A stretch of 64,000 nt of DNA, taken from positions 1-64,000 of IMG/VR virus record IMGVR_UViG_3300020176_000010; one strand, given 5' to 3'. Numbering within the stretch: the stretch's first letter is position 1; the number at the start of each line of letters is the position of its first letter. Shown here piece after piece: positions 34,170 to 43,167 of this stretch. The DNA comes from a virus. The translations under genes were made by a program, and so were the position numbers. A model generated the notes under the pieces. That model saw only the letters and a list, made by a program, of their open reading frames with translations, searched no databases and was not told the origin of the DNA.

Positions 34170-35078
34170 CTATGCCAGCAGCAGGGCCGCCAGCGGTGAA
34201 GAAAGCTGCGCAGGGGCCGCAGCTGCAGCCTGACTCACAACAGCCCGCGGCTCAAGGTCCGTGGGCGCATCGGTCGACAGGATGTTTGAGTTCAGTCCGT
34301 CGCGACGGAATGGCTTGGACCAGAACTTAATGGCCTCCTCGACGCGCGCATTGAATGCCATGAGCTCCATCTCCATCTTCTCGATGAAGTTGTCGTCTCG
34401 GTACACCCGCTTGACCAGGAGCTCGTTGCGCACGTTCTTGAGCTGCGGCATCCAGATGATGTTGTCAACCCACTCCCACCCGCGGATCCACATTCCGCCC
34501 TGCACCTGGTGCTCGTACTCAGAAAGGTCGAGGCTCTGGACCATCTCGCGCAGCTTTGCCGTGCTGGACGGCGTCTTGATCTCGATGCCGCCGTTCTGGC
34601 CGCGCACCTTGCCATCAGTGCTGTAGCCGAACAGTCGATCTTCGGTGAGCGCGATACCGCTCTCCACAATCTCGACGTCGTACAGCTCCTCGTAGCGAGC
34701 GCGGGCCCACATCTCCTCCTCATTGCCGCGGCGCATAGCCTGCGTCTGGTAGGTATCGCCGTATGGTTTGCCGCTGATGCGCTCGAACGCGAGCTCGTCG
34801 CAGTAGGCGATCGACGCACTGCTTGGGCCGACTGTTGGCTTGCCAGCCAGCGCGTCCGCCACAGACTGAGCTTTGGGGTCAGCCTTGTAGCCGGCGATTG
34901 CGCGAGCCTCAGCCTTGTCCTTGCCAGCCAGGATGGCGTCGACATAGGCGCGCTGCTTATCGTCCAGCGTGGACACCGTGGAGATGGCGGTGCTGAACAT
35001 GCTCGCGGTAATCACACCGACGCGCGCCAAATGCCACTCTGGAGTCCCTTGTTCACACTCGATGATGTGGTAGCTCAT
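34170..35078 (-). CDS. YqaJ-family recombination exonuclease
   Basis: 302 residues. PD-(D/E)xK phage exonuclease signature: GTPEWHLARVGVITASMF, GNEEEMWARARYEEL, FGYSTDGKVRGQNGGIEIKTP with the catalytic D...ExK (quoted in parts), then YEHQVQGGMWI. It resects dsDNA 5'-3' so that the neighbouring RecT can anneal ssDNA. The ATGA overlap with recT shows co-translation. Confidence 0.93.
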   Translation of the reverse strand: MSYHIIECEQGTPEWHLARVGVITASMFSTAISTVSTLDDKQRAYVDAILAGKDKAEARAIAGYKADPKAQSVADALAGKPTVGPSSASIAYCDELAFERISGKPYGDTYQTQAMRRGNEEEMWARARYEELYDVEIVESGIALTEDRLFGYSTDGKVRGQNGGIEIKTPSSTAKLREMVQSLDLSEYEHQVQGGMWIRGWEWVDNIIWMPQLKNVRNELLVKRVYRDDNFIEKMEMELMAFNARVEEAIKFWSKPFRRDGLNSNILSTDAPTDLEPRAVVSQAAAAAPAQLSSPLAALLLA

Positions 35079-36004
35079 TTCGATGACCCTTCTGCATCAA
35101 TGACAATCCCAAGCTCCTGGCGGCGCTTCAGCACCGCCGCGCGGATGCGGTCGTACGCGCCCTTGTCGCGCGCCTCGCTTGCGGCTGTAAGGCCCTCCTT
35201 GCGGATGGCGTCGATCTCCTTGCCGCTCTCTGCGCCGTCGAGTCGAGCAAGAATGTTGCCGACATTGAATGCTGGCCGATCCGGCTCGATGACCTGCTCG
35301 GACGCGAAGTCGATACCCTCTCCGCCGTCGGTGTTGAGGTGGTGCACAGCCTTGTCCAGGCGCTCGGTCTTTGGCCACATCTTTGATGCGCGCTTCACCA
35401 GCGTCTTCTTCACCATCTCGCTGTAGTCCGTCACCCATGGGCATGGACGCTTCTTTGCGATCCAGGCCTGCCACGCATCAGACCGATCGCGGATGGCATT
35501 GACCTCGTCGATGGACATGGTGTCTGTGAGGTAGTCGCCGTCAGCGGTCTTTGCCACGCAGTACACGCCAACGATGTCGCCGCGATCTTTGGCGAACGGG
35601 TCGAACTCATGGACCGGCGGCTTGTCGACGCCCTTCAGAATCAGGCGGTCCGCCTGACGAACAACCTCGCACTTCACCCAGCGGATAGACCCGCTCTCGA
35701 CAGCCAGGTCGGCAAGCCCCATGTAGGAGATCACGAGCGTGATTCCACCCTTTCGCGGCACCAGGTAGGCTTGCTTCTTTGCAGGGTTCAGCGAGATACC
35801 GATGGCAGCGACATTAATCACCGCATCGCGCACCGACTGCGGGTTCTTCAGCGCGATCTGGCGCGCATAGTCGTTGCTGTAGATGGACTGCAGCGCAAAC
35901 TCCTGCTCGCGCGCAAACTCGATTGTCTTGTCGACGCGGACCCTTTCGAATACCGGCGCGGCAGAGTCGATGATCGACTCGATCGTCATTACTTCGTTGC
36001 TCAT
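35075..36004 (-). CDS. recT: RecT-family ssDNA-annealing protein
   Basis: 309 residues with the RecT core: SVRDAVINVAAIGISLNPAKKQAYL, ITLVISYMGLADLA, GDIVGVYCVAKTADG and PWVTDYSEMVKKTLVKRASKMWP (quoted in parts). It anneals complementary ssDNA during phage recombination and works with the YqaJ exonuclease directly downstream. Confidence 0.95.
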   Translation of the reverse strand: MSNEVMTIESIIDSAAPVFERVRVDKTIEFAREQEFALQSIYSNDYARQIALKNPQSVRDAVINVAAIGISLNPAKKQAYLVPRKGGITLVISYMGLADLAVESGSIRWVKCEVVRQADRLILKGVDKPPVHEFDPFAKDRGDIVGVYCVAKTADGDYLTDTMSIDEVNAIRDRSDAWQAWIAKKRPCPWVTDYSEMVKKTLVKRASKMWPKTERLDKAVHHLNTDGGEGIDFASEQVIEPDRPAFNVGNILARLDGAESGKEIDAIRKEGLTAASEARDKGAYDRIRAAVLKRRQELGIVIDAEGSSK

Positions 36005-36020
36005 GGATTGCTCCGCTTTC

Positions 36021-37259
36021 TCAGAATGGAACTTGCATGTCGACGCTCAGCTTTCGCAGGTCCATCGACATGAGCCAATCGAGGGCAACCGCCTCCGACA
36101 CCTTGTAGGCATTAGCCATTACGCGAAGGATGTCTGCGTCGGATGGGCGGCCTGGCAACTCAGCCGCTGGATCCGAATCAACGGTCTCGCGCACAGGCTG
36201 GTCGACAGCCTGCTCAACCGCGTGCGATGGCTTTGCTGACTCCTCGGCAGCCTTTTGTGCGCGCCCAGCCTCTTCGGCCTCGGCGCGCTTGCGCTCGCGC
36301 AGCTCGACCTCCTGCTTGCGGACGGCCTCGCGCTCTGCATTCAAGCGATCCTGCTCTTCGCGCAGCACGCGCTCAGCCTCGGCGCGCTCTGCTGCGAATG
36401 CGTCCTGTTGAGCCTTCAGCTGGGCGGCCGCGTCGGCGGCATCGCGCGCAGCCTTGTCTGCTGCTTGGCGGCGCTGCTCTTCTGCCAAGATCTGCGCGTT
36501 GCGCGCCTCTTCCTCTTGCCGCTGGCGCGCCTCATCCAGTTCGCGCTGCTGGGCGGCGATGCGCTCGCGCTCTGCCGCGGCCAGCGCTTCCTGCTCTGCG
36601 CGGGCTTCTTCGATGGCCTTGCGCTCTGCATCGAGTCGGGCGGCCTCCTGCTCGCGGCCGAGCACAGAGTCGCGCACCTCCGTGAGCTTGACCTTCATCT
36701 GGTCAACCAGCGCAACAGCCTCTTCCAGAAACTCTGCGAAGCGCTCCTCGTTGATTGGCATGGCTCCGAGGTCTGCAATGACCGCAGAGATCTGGGCACT
36801 GTTCATGTTAATGACGGCGAGCGGCAGGCCTGCAATCACGGCGATGCGGTCGCGGATGGTCTTCACACGCGCAGCCTCGGCCTCTGCTTTGGCTTTTCGC
36901 TCCGCTTCGCGCCGAGCCTCGTCTGCAACGATCTGCTCATCGATCGGCTTCTCGAGTTTTTCGACTTCGTCCTTGATGAACTTAACCTTTTCGCGAGCCA
37001 GGCGCTGCTGCTCTAGCACAGGCTTGTTCCACTCGGAGTAGGCCTTATCGGCGCTTGTGCGAATGCGGACAAGTTCGGCGCGAGCTTGGCGCGCCTCTTT
37101 GTCGCCCTTGGTGGTGGTCAGGTCGAACACCGCGTTCTGGTACTTTGTGCGTGCGTCGTTGAGGATGGTCTCGATTGGATCGAGAACGGTCAGCGCGCCC
37201 TTGAAAGAAACCACTTCTTCCGCCGACTGCTCGCCGGCGGGTGCTGCTTCAGATGTCAT
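36021..37259 (-). CDS. Large coiled-coil protein preceding recT
   Basis: 412 residues from ATG 37259. Residues 25-110 form a charged helix bundle. Residues 195-340 are a long Ala/Glu/Arg/Gln coiled coil (REQEAARLDAERKAIEEARA). The C-terminus has a short folded region (DADILRVMANAYKVSEAVA). It is the first gene after promoter 37297-37325 and 16 bases before recT, so it may be a recombination accessory. The repeats make homology guesses unsafe. Confidence 0.65.
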   Translation of the reverse strand: MTSEAAPAGEQSAEEVVSFKGALTVLDPIETILNDARTKYQNAVFDLTTTKGDKEARQARAELVRIRTSADKAYSEWNKPVLEQQRLAREKVKFIKDEVEKLEKPIDEQIVADEARREAERKAKAEAEAARVKTIRDRIAVIAGLPLAVINMNSAQISAVIADLGAMPINEERFAEFLEEAVALVDQMKVKLTEVRDSVLGREQEAARLDAERKAIEEARAEQEALAAAERERIAAQQRELDEARQRQEEEARNAQILAEEQRRQAADKAARDAADAAAQLKAQQDAFAAERAEAERVLREEQDRLNAEREAVRKQEVELRERKRAEAEEAGRAQKAAEESAKPSHAVEQAVDQPVRETVDSDPAAELPGRPSDADILRVMANAYKVSEAVALDWLMSMDLRKLSVDMQVPF

Positions 37260-37296
37260 TTGATCTCCTGTTAACCGATGCGTGTCGGCAGGAGAA

Positions 37297-37325
37297 ATTA
37301 TAGCGGCAGTTGTTGGTGACACAAC
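37297..37325 (-). promoter_or_regulatory. Leftward early promoter with GTTG-N6-CAAC dyad
   Basis: Minus strand: -35 TTGTGT, 16-base spacer, -10 TATAAT (plus coordinates 37297-37302). The dyad GTTGGTGACACAAC lies at 37312-37325. It drives the coiled-coil, recT and YqaJ genes. Confidence 0.75.
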
Positions 37326-37353
37326 AAAAAGTTGCGCCACCGTCGCAAAAAAA

Positions 37354-38157
37354 TCACACAGCCACCGGCATGGGAACGAAATCCCGAGGCGTGTACCCGA
37401 CGATGCGGAAGTCGTCGATGGTGTACCCGTCGATGTCCGTGTTGTCCGTCAGGATCTCGAGCTGGGCTCTATCGCCCCACACGGGCCCGGCCTCCACAAC
37501 CTTGCGCATCTGCTCGACGTGGTTCAAGTAGATGTGCGCGTCGCCGTAGTTGAACACCAGGCGGCGCGGCTTTCGACCTGTGGCGCGAGCATAGAGATGT
37601 AGGAGTAGGGCGTACGCGCTTATGTTGAATGGAGCCCCAAGGGCGATGTCCCAGCTGCGCTGGTAGACCTGCATGTCGAGCCACTCGTCTCCGCCTGCGT
37701 AGCACTGGTGCCAGGCATGGCATGGGGGTAGGGCCATGTACGGAATCTCCGATACGTGCCACGCTGTTACGATGTGCCGCCTTCCATGCGGGTCTTTCTT
37801 GATGCCGTCGATCAGCCCGGCAACCTGATCAATCTCCTCTCCGCGCGGCCCGACAAAGCACCTCCAGACGGAGCCATAGACTGGCCCAAGGTCTCCACCC
37901 TTGTTGGCCCATGGAGTCCACAGCTTGCTTCCGCGATCCTCGAGCCACTTGACATTTGTCTGCCCAGCCAAGAAGAAAAGCATTTCAAGAAACGCTGTGC
38001 GCCACCGCGTCTCCTTTGCCGTCACCAGCGGGAAGCGATGGCGCAAATCCCACTCAATGCTGCCACCAAAGATGCTGAGCGTGCCGACGCCTGTGCGATC
38101 TTTCCGCTCCTCGCCGGTCATGAGGATATTCTGTGCGAGCTCAATGTAATTCTGCAT
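37354..38157 (-). CDS. thyA: Thymidylate synthase
   Basis: 267 residues from ATG 38157 (TTG 38166 is the earlier option). ThyA hallmarks: DRTGVGTLSIFGG, GDLGPVYGSVWR, the catalytic Cys in LPPCHAWHQCY, FNISAYALL with the dUMP-binding Asn, and GDAHIYLNH. It methylates dUMP to dTMP using methylene-THF and yields dihydrofolate, which the DfrB-like domain at 42.4 kb could recycle. Retention of that Asn argues against a dCMP-type hydroxymethylase. Confidence 0.95.
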   Translation of the reverse strand: MQNYIELAQNILMTGEERKDRTGVGTLSIFGGSIEWDLRHRFPLVTAKETRWRTAFLEMLFFLAGQTNVKWLEDRGSKLWTPWANKGGDLGPVYGSVWRCFVGPRGEEIDQVAGLIDGIKKDPHGRRHIVTAWHVSEIPYMALPPCHAWHQCYAGGDEWLDMQVYQRSWDIALGAPFNISAYALLLHLYARATGRKPRRLVFNYGDAHIYLNHVEQMRKVVEAGPVWGDRAQLEILTDNTDIDGYTIDDFRIVGYTPRDFVPMPVAV

Positions 38158-38195
38158 ATCGTCCAATCAGCTGTTGTTGCAATAAATTCTATTCG

Positions 38196-38669
38196 TTAAT
38201 TGGCCATCGGCCTGGTTGGCTTGAACCATGCTGGGTCCATCCACCCCCCGCCACCGCCGGGAACGTCGGGGTGCACCTTGATAAGCACACCCGTGTACGA
38301 TACCTGCACCTTGCGCAGCTGCCCCGGCGGCGCCTTGCCGAGCTCGAAGTCTGGCTGGCGGTGTGTGACGGTGTGCTGCGTCACGCGGCCTGAGAACCTA
38401 GTGAACACCTCATCGCCAACAGCAATGGCCCGTGCAGCATCGCGGTTGCACCCCATCCACTGAGGGCTGTCGTCCCAGGCGCCAACAGCACCAGATGGCT
38501 TGTACATGACGACTCCTGCTGCCGACTGGATCCACAAGCGCCAGTGCTTTCGCTCGCCGGCGGCGGCAAGCTCGGCGGCCCTCTCGGAGCTTGGCGCAAC
38601 GATGGTCATGATGTCCCAGCCAGCCGCGCCGCTCCATGGGTGGCCAGCGTTGCGCTCTACGGTTATCAC
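38196..38669 (-). CDS. Unrecognised phage protein
   Basis: 157 residues from GTG 38669, which overlaps the previous stop (GTGA). The frame upstream to 38759 is a shadow. The sequence is beta-rich (HWRLWIQSAAGVVMY, RKVQVSYTGVLIKVH) and ends in a Gly/Pro/Trp-rich tail. The 30 bases to thyA hold no clear promoter. Confidence 0.55.
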   Translation of the reverse strand: MITVERNAGHPWSGAAGWDIMTIVAPSSERAAELAAAGERKHWRLWIQSAAGVVMYKPSGAVGAWDDSPQWMGCNRDAARAIAVGDEVFTRFSGRVTQHTVTHRQPDFELGKAPPGQLRKVQVSYTGVLIKVHPDVPGGGGGWMDPAWFKPTRPMAN

Positions 38670-38878
38670 AGCCTGCCCTTGCTCTCTGCTGTCATGCGGC
38701 CCTTCACACTCTTTGGAATGACGGGCTTCTTCGACCAGCAGAGCGCGCCATCGTACCAAGGCATCACCGCCAGCCGGCCGCCCTCGGTGACGACCAGTAG
38801 CTCACCGCTTGGCGGCGGCTCGATGGCTGGGTCTTTCATGACCCAGTCCTTGTTCGTTGGGTGCTGTGGATCTGACAT
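38666..38878 (-). CDS. Small DUF551-like protein
   Basis: 70 residues: the segment LLVVTEGGRLAVMPWYDGALCW resembles short phage proteins with a W-Y-DG pattern (quoted in part: VMPWYDGALCW). It starts 24 bases after the DUF1289 gene. Function unknown. Confidence 0.5.
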   Translation of the reverse strand: MSDPQHPTNKDWVMKDPAIEPPPSGELLVVTEGGRLAVMPWYDGALCWSKKPVIPKSVKGRMTAESKGRL

Positions 38879-38902
38879 TGTTTTAACTCCTTTTATTTAC
38901 AC

Positions 38903-39127
38903 TTATCGCTGGTTGTTGCTATTAGTTTTGACGTCCTTGAACGATCGCCTTGGGTAACCCTGGGCCGAGATTCGGCTCCAGATTTCATCCTTCTTGGTCC
39001 GGTCCAACTGGTTCCAGTTGGCCACCTCGAGGTAGTGCCTCCCGCAGGCGCGACAGTTCTCGTCATAGAGCGTCGTGCACACACCAACGCAAGGGCTGTC
39101 AGGACGCTCCGCATTCGATGTGGTCAC
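38903..39127 (-). CDS. DUF1289 family cysteine protein
   Basis: 74 residues from GTG 39127 (GTGA with the previous stop). The family core is SPCVGVCTTLYDENCRACGR (DUF1289: four Cys, probably metal-binding), then WNQLDRTKKDEIW. Bacterial relatives are uncharacterised. A phage copy within a run of small zinc/Cys proteins is notable. Confidence 0.8.
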   Translation of the reverse strand: MTTSNAERPDSPCVGVCTTLYDENCRACGRHYLEVANWNQLDRTKKDEIWSRISAQGYPRRSFKDVKTNSNNQR

Positions 39128-39345
39128 CGGGCTTCCCTTTTGCAGTATTCGCAGGAGATTACGCCAAAGCGCAGAGGGGCTCCGCAGCCTTCGCAACACG
39201 AGAAAATTCCACCTCGACGCAATGCGCCGCTGGTGGTGTCATTCCCTCTTTCTTGCGTATAACCCGCAATCACCCTCTTCACCTCGTGCGATTTAACAGC
39301 AGACACCGCTGCCGCTGCCGCTGCCGCAGTCGAAATGGCCGCCAT
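39124..39345 (-). CDS. Zinc-ribbon microprotein with Ala-rich N-terminus
   Basis: 73 residues. It opens with an Ala run (STAAAAAAAVSAV) and ends with a zinc ribbon CEGCGAPLRFGVISCEYC. Overlapping ends tie it to the DUF1289 gene. Function unknown. Confidence 0.55.
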   Translation of the reverse strand: MAAISTAAAAAAAVSAVKSHEVKRVIAGYTQERGNDTTSGALRRGGIFSCCEGCGAPLRFGVISCEYCKREAR

Positions 39346-39347
39346 GA

Positions 39348-39611
39348 TTATTGGCCTTCGCCATCTTCCGTCTTGCGCTCACGCATCTTGCGCGCGGCGA
39401 CGGCGCCACTGAGCACATCGTTCGCATACTCCAGGATGGCCATCGGCCGGTACTCCTGAGTCTCGCCGCCGTCAGCGTCTGGGGGCATGCGCTTTATTGG
39501 CAGCGGGAAGCCTTTGCGCTCCCAGTCTGGCTCGTGGCGAACGGTGATTGTCCGTTGCTCGATCAGTGCCTCTGTCGCCTGTCGCGCGAGCGTTTGAATG
39601 TCTGCTGTCAT
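39348..39611 (-). CDS. Unrecognised small protein
   Basis: 87 residues, helical at both ends with a Pro-rich middle (GFPLPIKRMPPDADGGETQ). It is coupled upstream by ATGA. No motif was seen. Confidence 0.5.
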   Translation of the reverse strand: MTADIQTLARQATEALIEQRTITVRHEPDWERKGFPLPIKRMPPDADGGETQEYRPMAILEYANDVLSGAVAARKMRERKTEDGEGQ

Positions 39612-39820
39612 GCTGCTGGATCCTTCCCCGTTGAATGAATGATCGGCACCAGGGTGCCTTTGTCCGTCAGTTGGCTACCCCACTCGTGCGCATAACCATG
39701 CTTGATGAGCCCCTTCGCGATGCGGTCGACAGACCCTCGCCTCAGGCTCAGCCGCTCCGCCAGCTCTGCGCGCGTGGCAGGCAGTGCCGCCTGCGCCTTG
39801 CTTATGGTCTCTGGAGTCAT
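39608..39820 (-). CDS. Winged-helix DNA-binding microprotein
   Basis: 70 residues: ATRAELAERLSLRRGSVDRIAKGLIKHG is a clear HTH with a following wing (TDKGTLVPIIH), quoted here in parts. Candidate transcription factor of the early region. ATGA overlaps on both sides. Confidence 0.6.
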   Translation of the reverse strand: MTPETISKAQAALPATRAELAERLSLRRGSVDRIAKGLIKHGYAHEWGSQLTDKGTLVPIIHSTGKDPAA

Positions 39821-40044
39821 GTATTTTCTCCAAGCCTTGCTTTGGCTGCGGCAACTGCCGCCGACCGCTTGATGACAAAGGCTTCCGGCTTCCAGGCGAA
39901 GGTGGCATCTGTGTGCGGAGAGGACTGCTCAAGAGCATCCAGAAGCTGCCGAATCAGCGCATCGTCCTGCTTGCGCGCAGCCTCAAGAATTGCGATTGAC
40001 TGGTACGCAAAAGCTAATTTTCCGGTCGGTTTACCCAGCGCCAT
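39817..40044 (-). CDS. Unrecognised small helical protein
   Basis: 75 residues, two helices (AFAYQSIAILEAARKQDDAL and KRSAAVAAAKARLGE). It overlaps the previous gene by 14 bases and the next by four. Confidence 0.5.
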   Translation of the reverse strand: MALGKPTGKLAFAYQSIAILEAARKQDDALIRQLLDALEQSSPHTDATFAWKPEAFVIKRSAAVAAAKARLGENT

Positions 40045-40219
40045 GCTGGCCTCCTACCGGCCTGATGGATAAGCATTGCCCCGCATCTGTGTTCTTGTAA
40101 GCAGCCCACCATTTGTTGGCGCAGTCATTGCAGAAGGTTGCCGACTGAGGTCCCTTGCTTGTGGGCCATTTAAAATTCTGAGTTGCCAGCTTTTCGCACT
40201 GGCTGCATTTTTCATCCAT
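40031..40219 (-). CDS. Zinc-binding microprotein (62 residues)
   Basis: Two CxxC pairs: EKCSQCEKLA and TFCNDCANKWW, with aromatic residues between them. This is the fourth zinc-knuckle protein in 9 kb. Overlaps on both sides support that it is translated. Confidence 0.6.
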   Translation of the reverse strand: MDEKCSQCEKLATQNFKWPTSKGPQSATFCNDCANKWWAAYKNTDAGQCLSIRPVGGQHGAG

Positions 40220-40775
40220 GCTGACCTCCTTTGATGCCGTGTTCGGCTTCTGTTGTGCGAAGCAGCCGCAGCATGTCGTCCTTTTCTTGATCGTCTAGCG
40301 ACCACCCCATGGAGTCGATGAGCGCATATGCCTTGCAATCCGGCAGCGGCTCCCTCGCAGCTGGCTGCGTGACGCCCCGAACAAAGGCCATCGCATCCAA
40401 GATGGCGGAGTAGGCATCTGGGTGTTGCGACTCGTCAATAAAGCCGCTGCCCTCAAGGATCTTTGAGAGGTTGTGTAGACTCCAGTAGAGGTCTTCGCTT
40501 GACTCCCGTGCAACTGGCTGACTTGCCATCAACCTTGCGTTCTCATTCTCCAGCCGCGCAATCTCTGTTCGCAGCAAACAATAGCCGCTCATGTCTTCAT
40601 GGGGGTGGCTGCGGGTGCAATCTGCTGGCTGTGATGCGCCCCACTTTTCGAGGGCTGCGCGGGCGAATTCCACTTCACCCTCAAACCAAACTTCACCTGA
40701 GCTGAATTGTGCAAAGGCTTTTAAGTGTTGTTGCGCCAGCGCCAGAATCTCCGCATCGCTCGGTGTGTTGCTCAT
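40212..40775 (-). CDS. Ead-like accessory protein
   Basis: 187 residues with patchwork helical text (LENENARLMASQPV, SLHNLSKILEGSGF, AYALIDSMGWSLDDQEKDDML). Such proteins, assembled from short exchangeable segments, are typical of phage accessory loci (Ea22/ead-like). No enzymatic motif. Confidence 0.5.
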   Translation of the reverse strand: MSNTPSDAEILALAQQHLKAFAQFSSGEVWFEGEVEFARAALEKWGASQPADCTRSHPHEDMSGYCLLRTEIARLENENARLMASQPVARESSEDLYWSLHNLSKILEGSGFIDESQHPDAYSAILDAMAFVRGVTQPAAREPLPDCKAYALIDSMGWSLDDQEKDDMLRLLRTTEAEHGIKGGQHG

Positions 40776-41281
40776 GGTGTGTCTCCTGTGTGTAAAGGAG
40801 AGTATGGAGAGTATTCACCTTTTATCCTTATGGATGCCTCCCTGTAGCGCTCCCACGCGGCTTCCGGTGTTTTGAACGTTCCCAAGTGAATCACCTTTCT
40901 GCAGTGACTAATAGTGGCTTTGTATTTGCCATTAGCCAACCTAGAAACTCCGCGAAAACCACTTTGGCTTTTTGTCTTCACAATGTTTGCACTGTTCTGG
41001 CTGCAATTTGAAGGCCTCAAGTTGCAAATGCGGTTATCCAGCCTGTTTCTATTTATGTGGTCTAAAAACATGGGTGGCTTCTCCCCATAAAAAATCATCC
41101 ACGCGACACGATGTACTAAATAGGTTTTCCCATGGCATATGACCTTTCTGTATCCGTGTCGATCGAAGCTGCCAGCGACTATTCCCTTTTTGTTGTGGCC
41201 TCGCTGAATACGCCATCTAAGCTCGCCACTTTCAGGGTCGTAAACAAAGCAGGAGCGCAAGAGTTCAATCTCGTCCGTCAT
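40772..41281 (-). CDS. HNH-AP2 homing endonuclease
   Basis: 169 residues from ATG 41281. HNH core: [34 protein letters not shown], quoted in parts; AP2 DNA-binding domain: [31 protein letters not shown]. It is the intact form of the architecture found as a remnant at 25937-26155. ATGA overlaps both neighbours, so it sits in the operon without breaking it. Confidence 0.88.
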   Translation of the reverse strand: MTDEIELLRSCFVYDPESGELRWRIQRGHNKKGIVAGSFDRHGYRKVICHGKTYLVHRVAWMIFYGEKPPMFLDHINRNRLDNRICNLRPSNCSQNSANIVKTKSQSGFRGVSRLANGKYKATISHCRKVIHLGTFKTPEAAWERYREASIRIKGEYSPYSPLHTGDTP

Positions 41282-42654
41282 ATTCCTCCCTGTGCGGCTA
41301 GAGCTGCGTCGATGGCAGCATCCCATTCGCACCCGCACAAATTCACAGCAACGTACCATGCTGCGCCGTGTTTTGCGTCATTACCTTCGCGCAGCCACCG
41401 ATACCGCGCAGCATCCTTCGCGTCATCACTCAGCGGCTCAGGCGCTCGCTGGGGTGCTGCTTGTTGTTTACCGATGGCTTCAGCGGCCATAACCGCAGCT
41501 TTGATCGTTGCGTTTACACAGATCAAGTCGTGAAAACGCTGAATTGCTGCGTGTAGGTCTCCGACCCTGCTAGCAGGGCCAATGAGACCAACGCTTTCCG
41601 CAAGCTCCATCGTCTTTTTGACAACGGTAGTAGGCTCCTGCGCCTCCTGCTGGGGTGCTGCCTCAGCTTCCATCAAAGCCCTTTTGAGCAGCGCAATCTC
41701 TGCCTCGCGGGATGCCAAAACACCACGCACAGAAAGCAGCATTGCGCTCAGGGATGCCTTTTCATCGTGTGCCCAACGAGCGGCTTGAACAAACTTGCGC
41801 ACAGCCTCACCGCTGACAGTCTTGCCACTCAAAAAGTCTGCGGCAGTCTTGTGGTCAAAGCCGCTATTCCCCACCCCTGGCGCTGCCTCGGGTGCGGCTT
41901 GCTGCTCTGCTTGTGTGTGTAATGCTGCACAAAGCTGCATACCGTTCACCGCCTCAATTGCGGCAGCCCACACGGTTCGAGGATCGGGGTTCCCCTTGTA
42001 CGGGCACCAATCGTCAAACATTTGCTGTTCTTCAAGTGGCGAGATAGTCAACGGCTCCCCTGGCGCTGCCTTGGGGGCGGCTTGCTCCATGCGCAGTGCA
42101 TGGGTGCGGTCTGTGAAGTTGCGGGCTTGTTCGGTGGTGTAAAGCGTGCGCTTTGGGTGCATCGACGCATGGAATGACTGGTGCGATGGCTCCACCCGCC
42201 ACCCAACGATTGCGTCTCCGTGTTCGCATGCTTTGAGCTCCGCAATCTGGTGGGTAGTTGGCTCAGGCAGCTCCGCATAAACCGCGCCGGATTCGGATGT
42301 GATAGCTGACTTCTCTGCCTGCGCCACCTCGACAAGCTCCAGCGCTGCGGCCGGGTATATCTGAACGGAGCCGCGCTCCGTGTTGCTCTCCACTGCATAA
42401 CCTTCAGGTGCGAGGGCGGTGGAGTACGTGCCAACGACGCGCCCTGTCCACTGGCTGCCCTTGACCTTGGTGACCAGGACGCCAACTTTGAACTTGGCTG
42501 CTGGCGCTGCGCTGAGCGCATGCACACCGCTCAATGCCTTGATCACTGCCTTGCGCGCCGCCTCGGTCTTGGCGTTGTAGGTCGCGCATCCGCAGCGGTG
42601 CCGCGTCTCTGCGTATTCGTCGATCAGCTCGATCAGCGTCTTGGTGTTGCTCAT
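41278..42654 (-). CDS. Ead-like protein with R67/DfrB-type dihydrofolate reductase domain
   Basis: 458 residues. Residues about 55-109 match type II (R67, DfrB) dihydrofolate reductase: [23 protein letters not shown], then [12 protein letters not shown]. By memory of R67 about 31 of 55 positions are identical, including Lys32 (here K63), Trp38 (W69) and the active-site Val-Gln-Ile-Tyr (97-100). DfrB works as a homotetramer reducing dihydrofolate with NADPH and is not inhibited by trimethoprim. The remaining 350 residues are a patchwork helical accessory protein. With thyA 4 kb away, a folate-recycling role is likely. Confidence 0.8.
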   Translation of the reverse strand: MSNTKTLIELIDEYAETRHRCGCATYNAKTEAARKAVIKALSGVHALSAAPAAKFKVGVLVTKVKGSQWTGRVVGTYSTALAPEGYAVESNTERGSVQIYPAAALELVEVAQAEKSAITSESGAVYAELPEPTTHQIAELKACEHGDAIVGWRVEPSHQSFHASMHPKRTLYTTEQARNFTDRTHALRMEQAAPKAAPGEPLTISPLEEQQMFDDWCPYKGNPDPRTVWAAAIEAVNGMQLCAALHTQAEQQAAPEAAPGVGNSGFDHKTAADFLSGKTVSGEAVRKFVQAARWAHDEKASLSAMLLSVRGVLASREAEIALLKRALMEAEAAPQQEAQEPTTVVKKTMELAESVGLIGPASRVGDLHAAIQRFHDLICVNATIKAAVMAAEAIGKQQAAPQRAPEPLSDDAKDAARYRWLREGNDAKHGAAWYVAVNLCGCEWDAAIDAALAAQGGI

Positions 42655-42932
42655 TGCAAGCCGCCTTCCGTATCGTCCGCCGGAAGGCGCTTCACTGAAA
42701 TCGCGCCACCAAGCTCCTCGGCCGGTATGAACTCACCGGACTCGAGGGCGACCCCGGGGCGAAACGCAGGCGCCTTAGCGCCAACGCGCTCGAGTGATTC
42801 GATAGCCGGTCCAAGCAGGCCCTCCGCAATGCGTTTGGCGCTTGCTGTGTCGCGCACCTGTCCGCCGATCATTTGCGCATACAGGTGCCGCAGGTTTGCG
42901 ACAGCTGCGCTGCTTGTTGTGGCATTAGCCAT
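42651..42932 (-). CDS. Unrecognised small protein
   Basis: 93 residues. The N-terminal half is helical ([21 protein letters not shown], quoted in part) and the rest Pro/Gly-rich with short strands. ATGA overlap with the DfrB-domain gene. Function unknown. Confidence 0.55.
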   Translation of the reverse strand: MANATTSSAAVANLRHLYAQMIGGQVRDTASAKRIAEGLLGPAIESLERVGAKAPAFRPGVALESGEFIPAEELGGAISVKRLPADDTEGGLQ

Positions 42933-43167
42933 TCTTCTTCTCCTTGCTTGCGCCCGTGGCGCTCAATGCGAATACATAGTTGCTGTGGCTGTCTATGCCT
43001 GACGGCCGAAGGGTTCCGTCGGTCGCCAGGCGCTTTGCCTCACTCTGGTCGACGGGTAGCTGCTCGCTGTTTTTGACCAGGAAGAAGGTCTGGCTGCGCG
43101 CCCCGAACTTGAGCACGCCGCCATCGCGCAGCGCTGGCAGGATCTTGATGCTGCCTGCCGTCATCAC
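42925..43167 (-). CDS. Unrecognised small protein
   Basis: 80 residues from GTG 43167, or 79 from ATG 43164. Beta-like (LKFGARSQTFFLVKNSEQLPVD), overlapping the preceding stop (GTGA). Confidence 0.5.
   Translation of the reverse strand: MMTAGSIKILPALRDGGVLKFGARSQTFFLVKNSEQLPVDQSEAKRLATDGTLRPSGIDSHSNYVFALSATGASKEKKNG

Noticed and set aside
36454-37041. Ser/Arg-rich rightward ORF opposite the coiled-coil gene
   Set aside because: It is a shadow of a repetitive Ala/Glu/Arg coding sequence.
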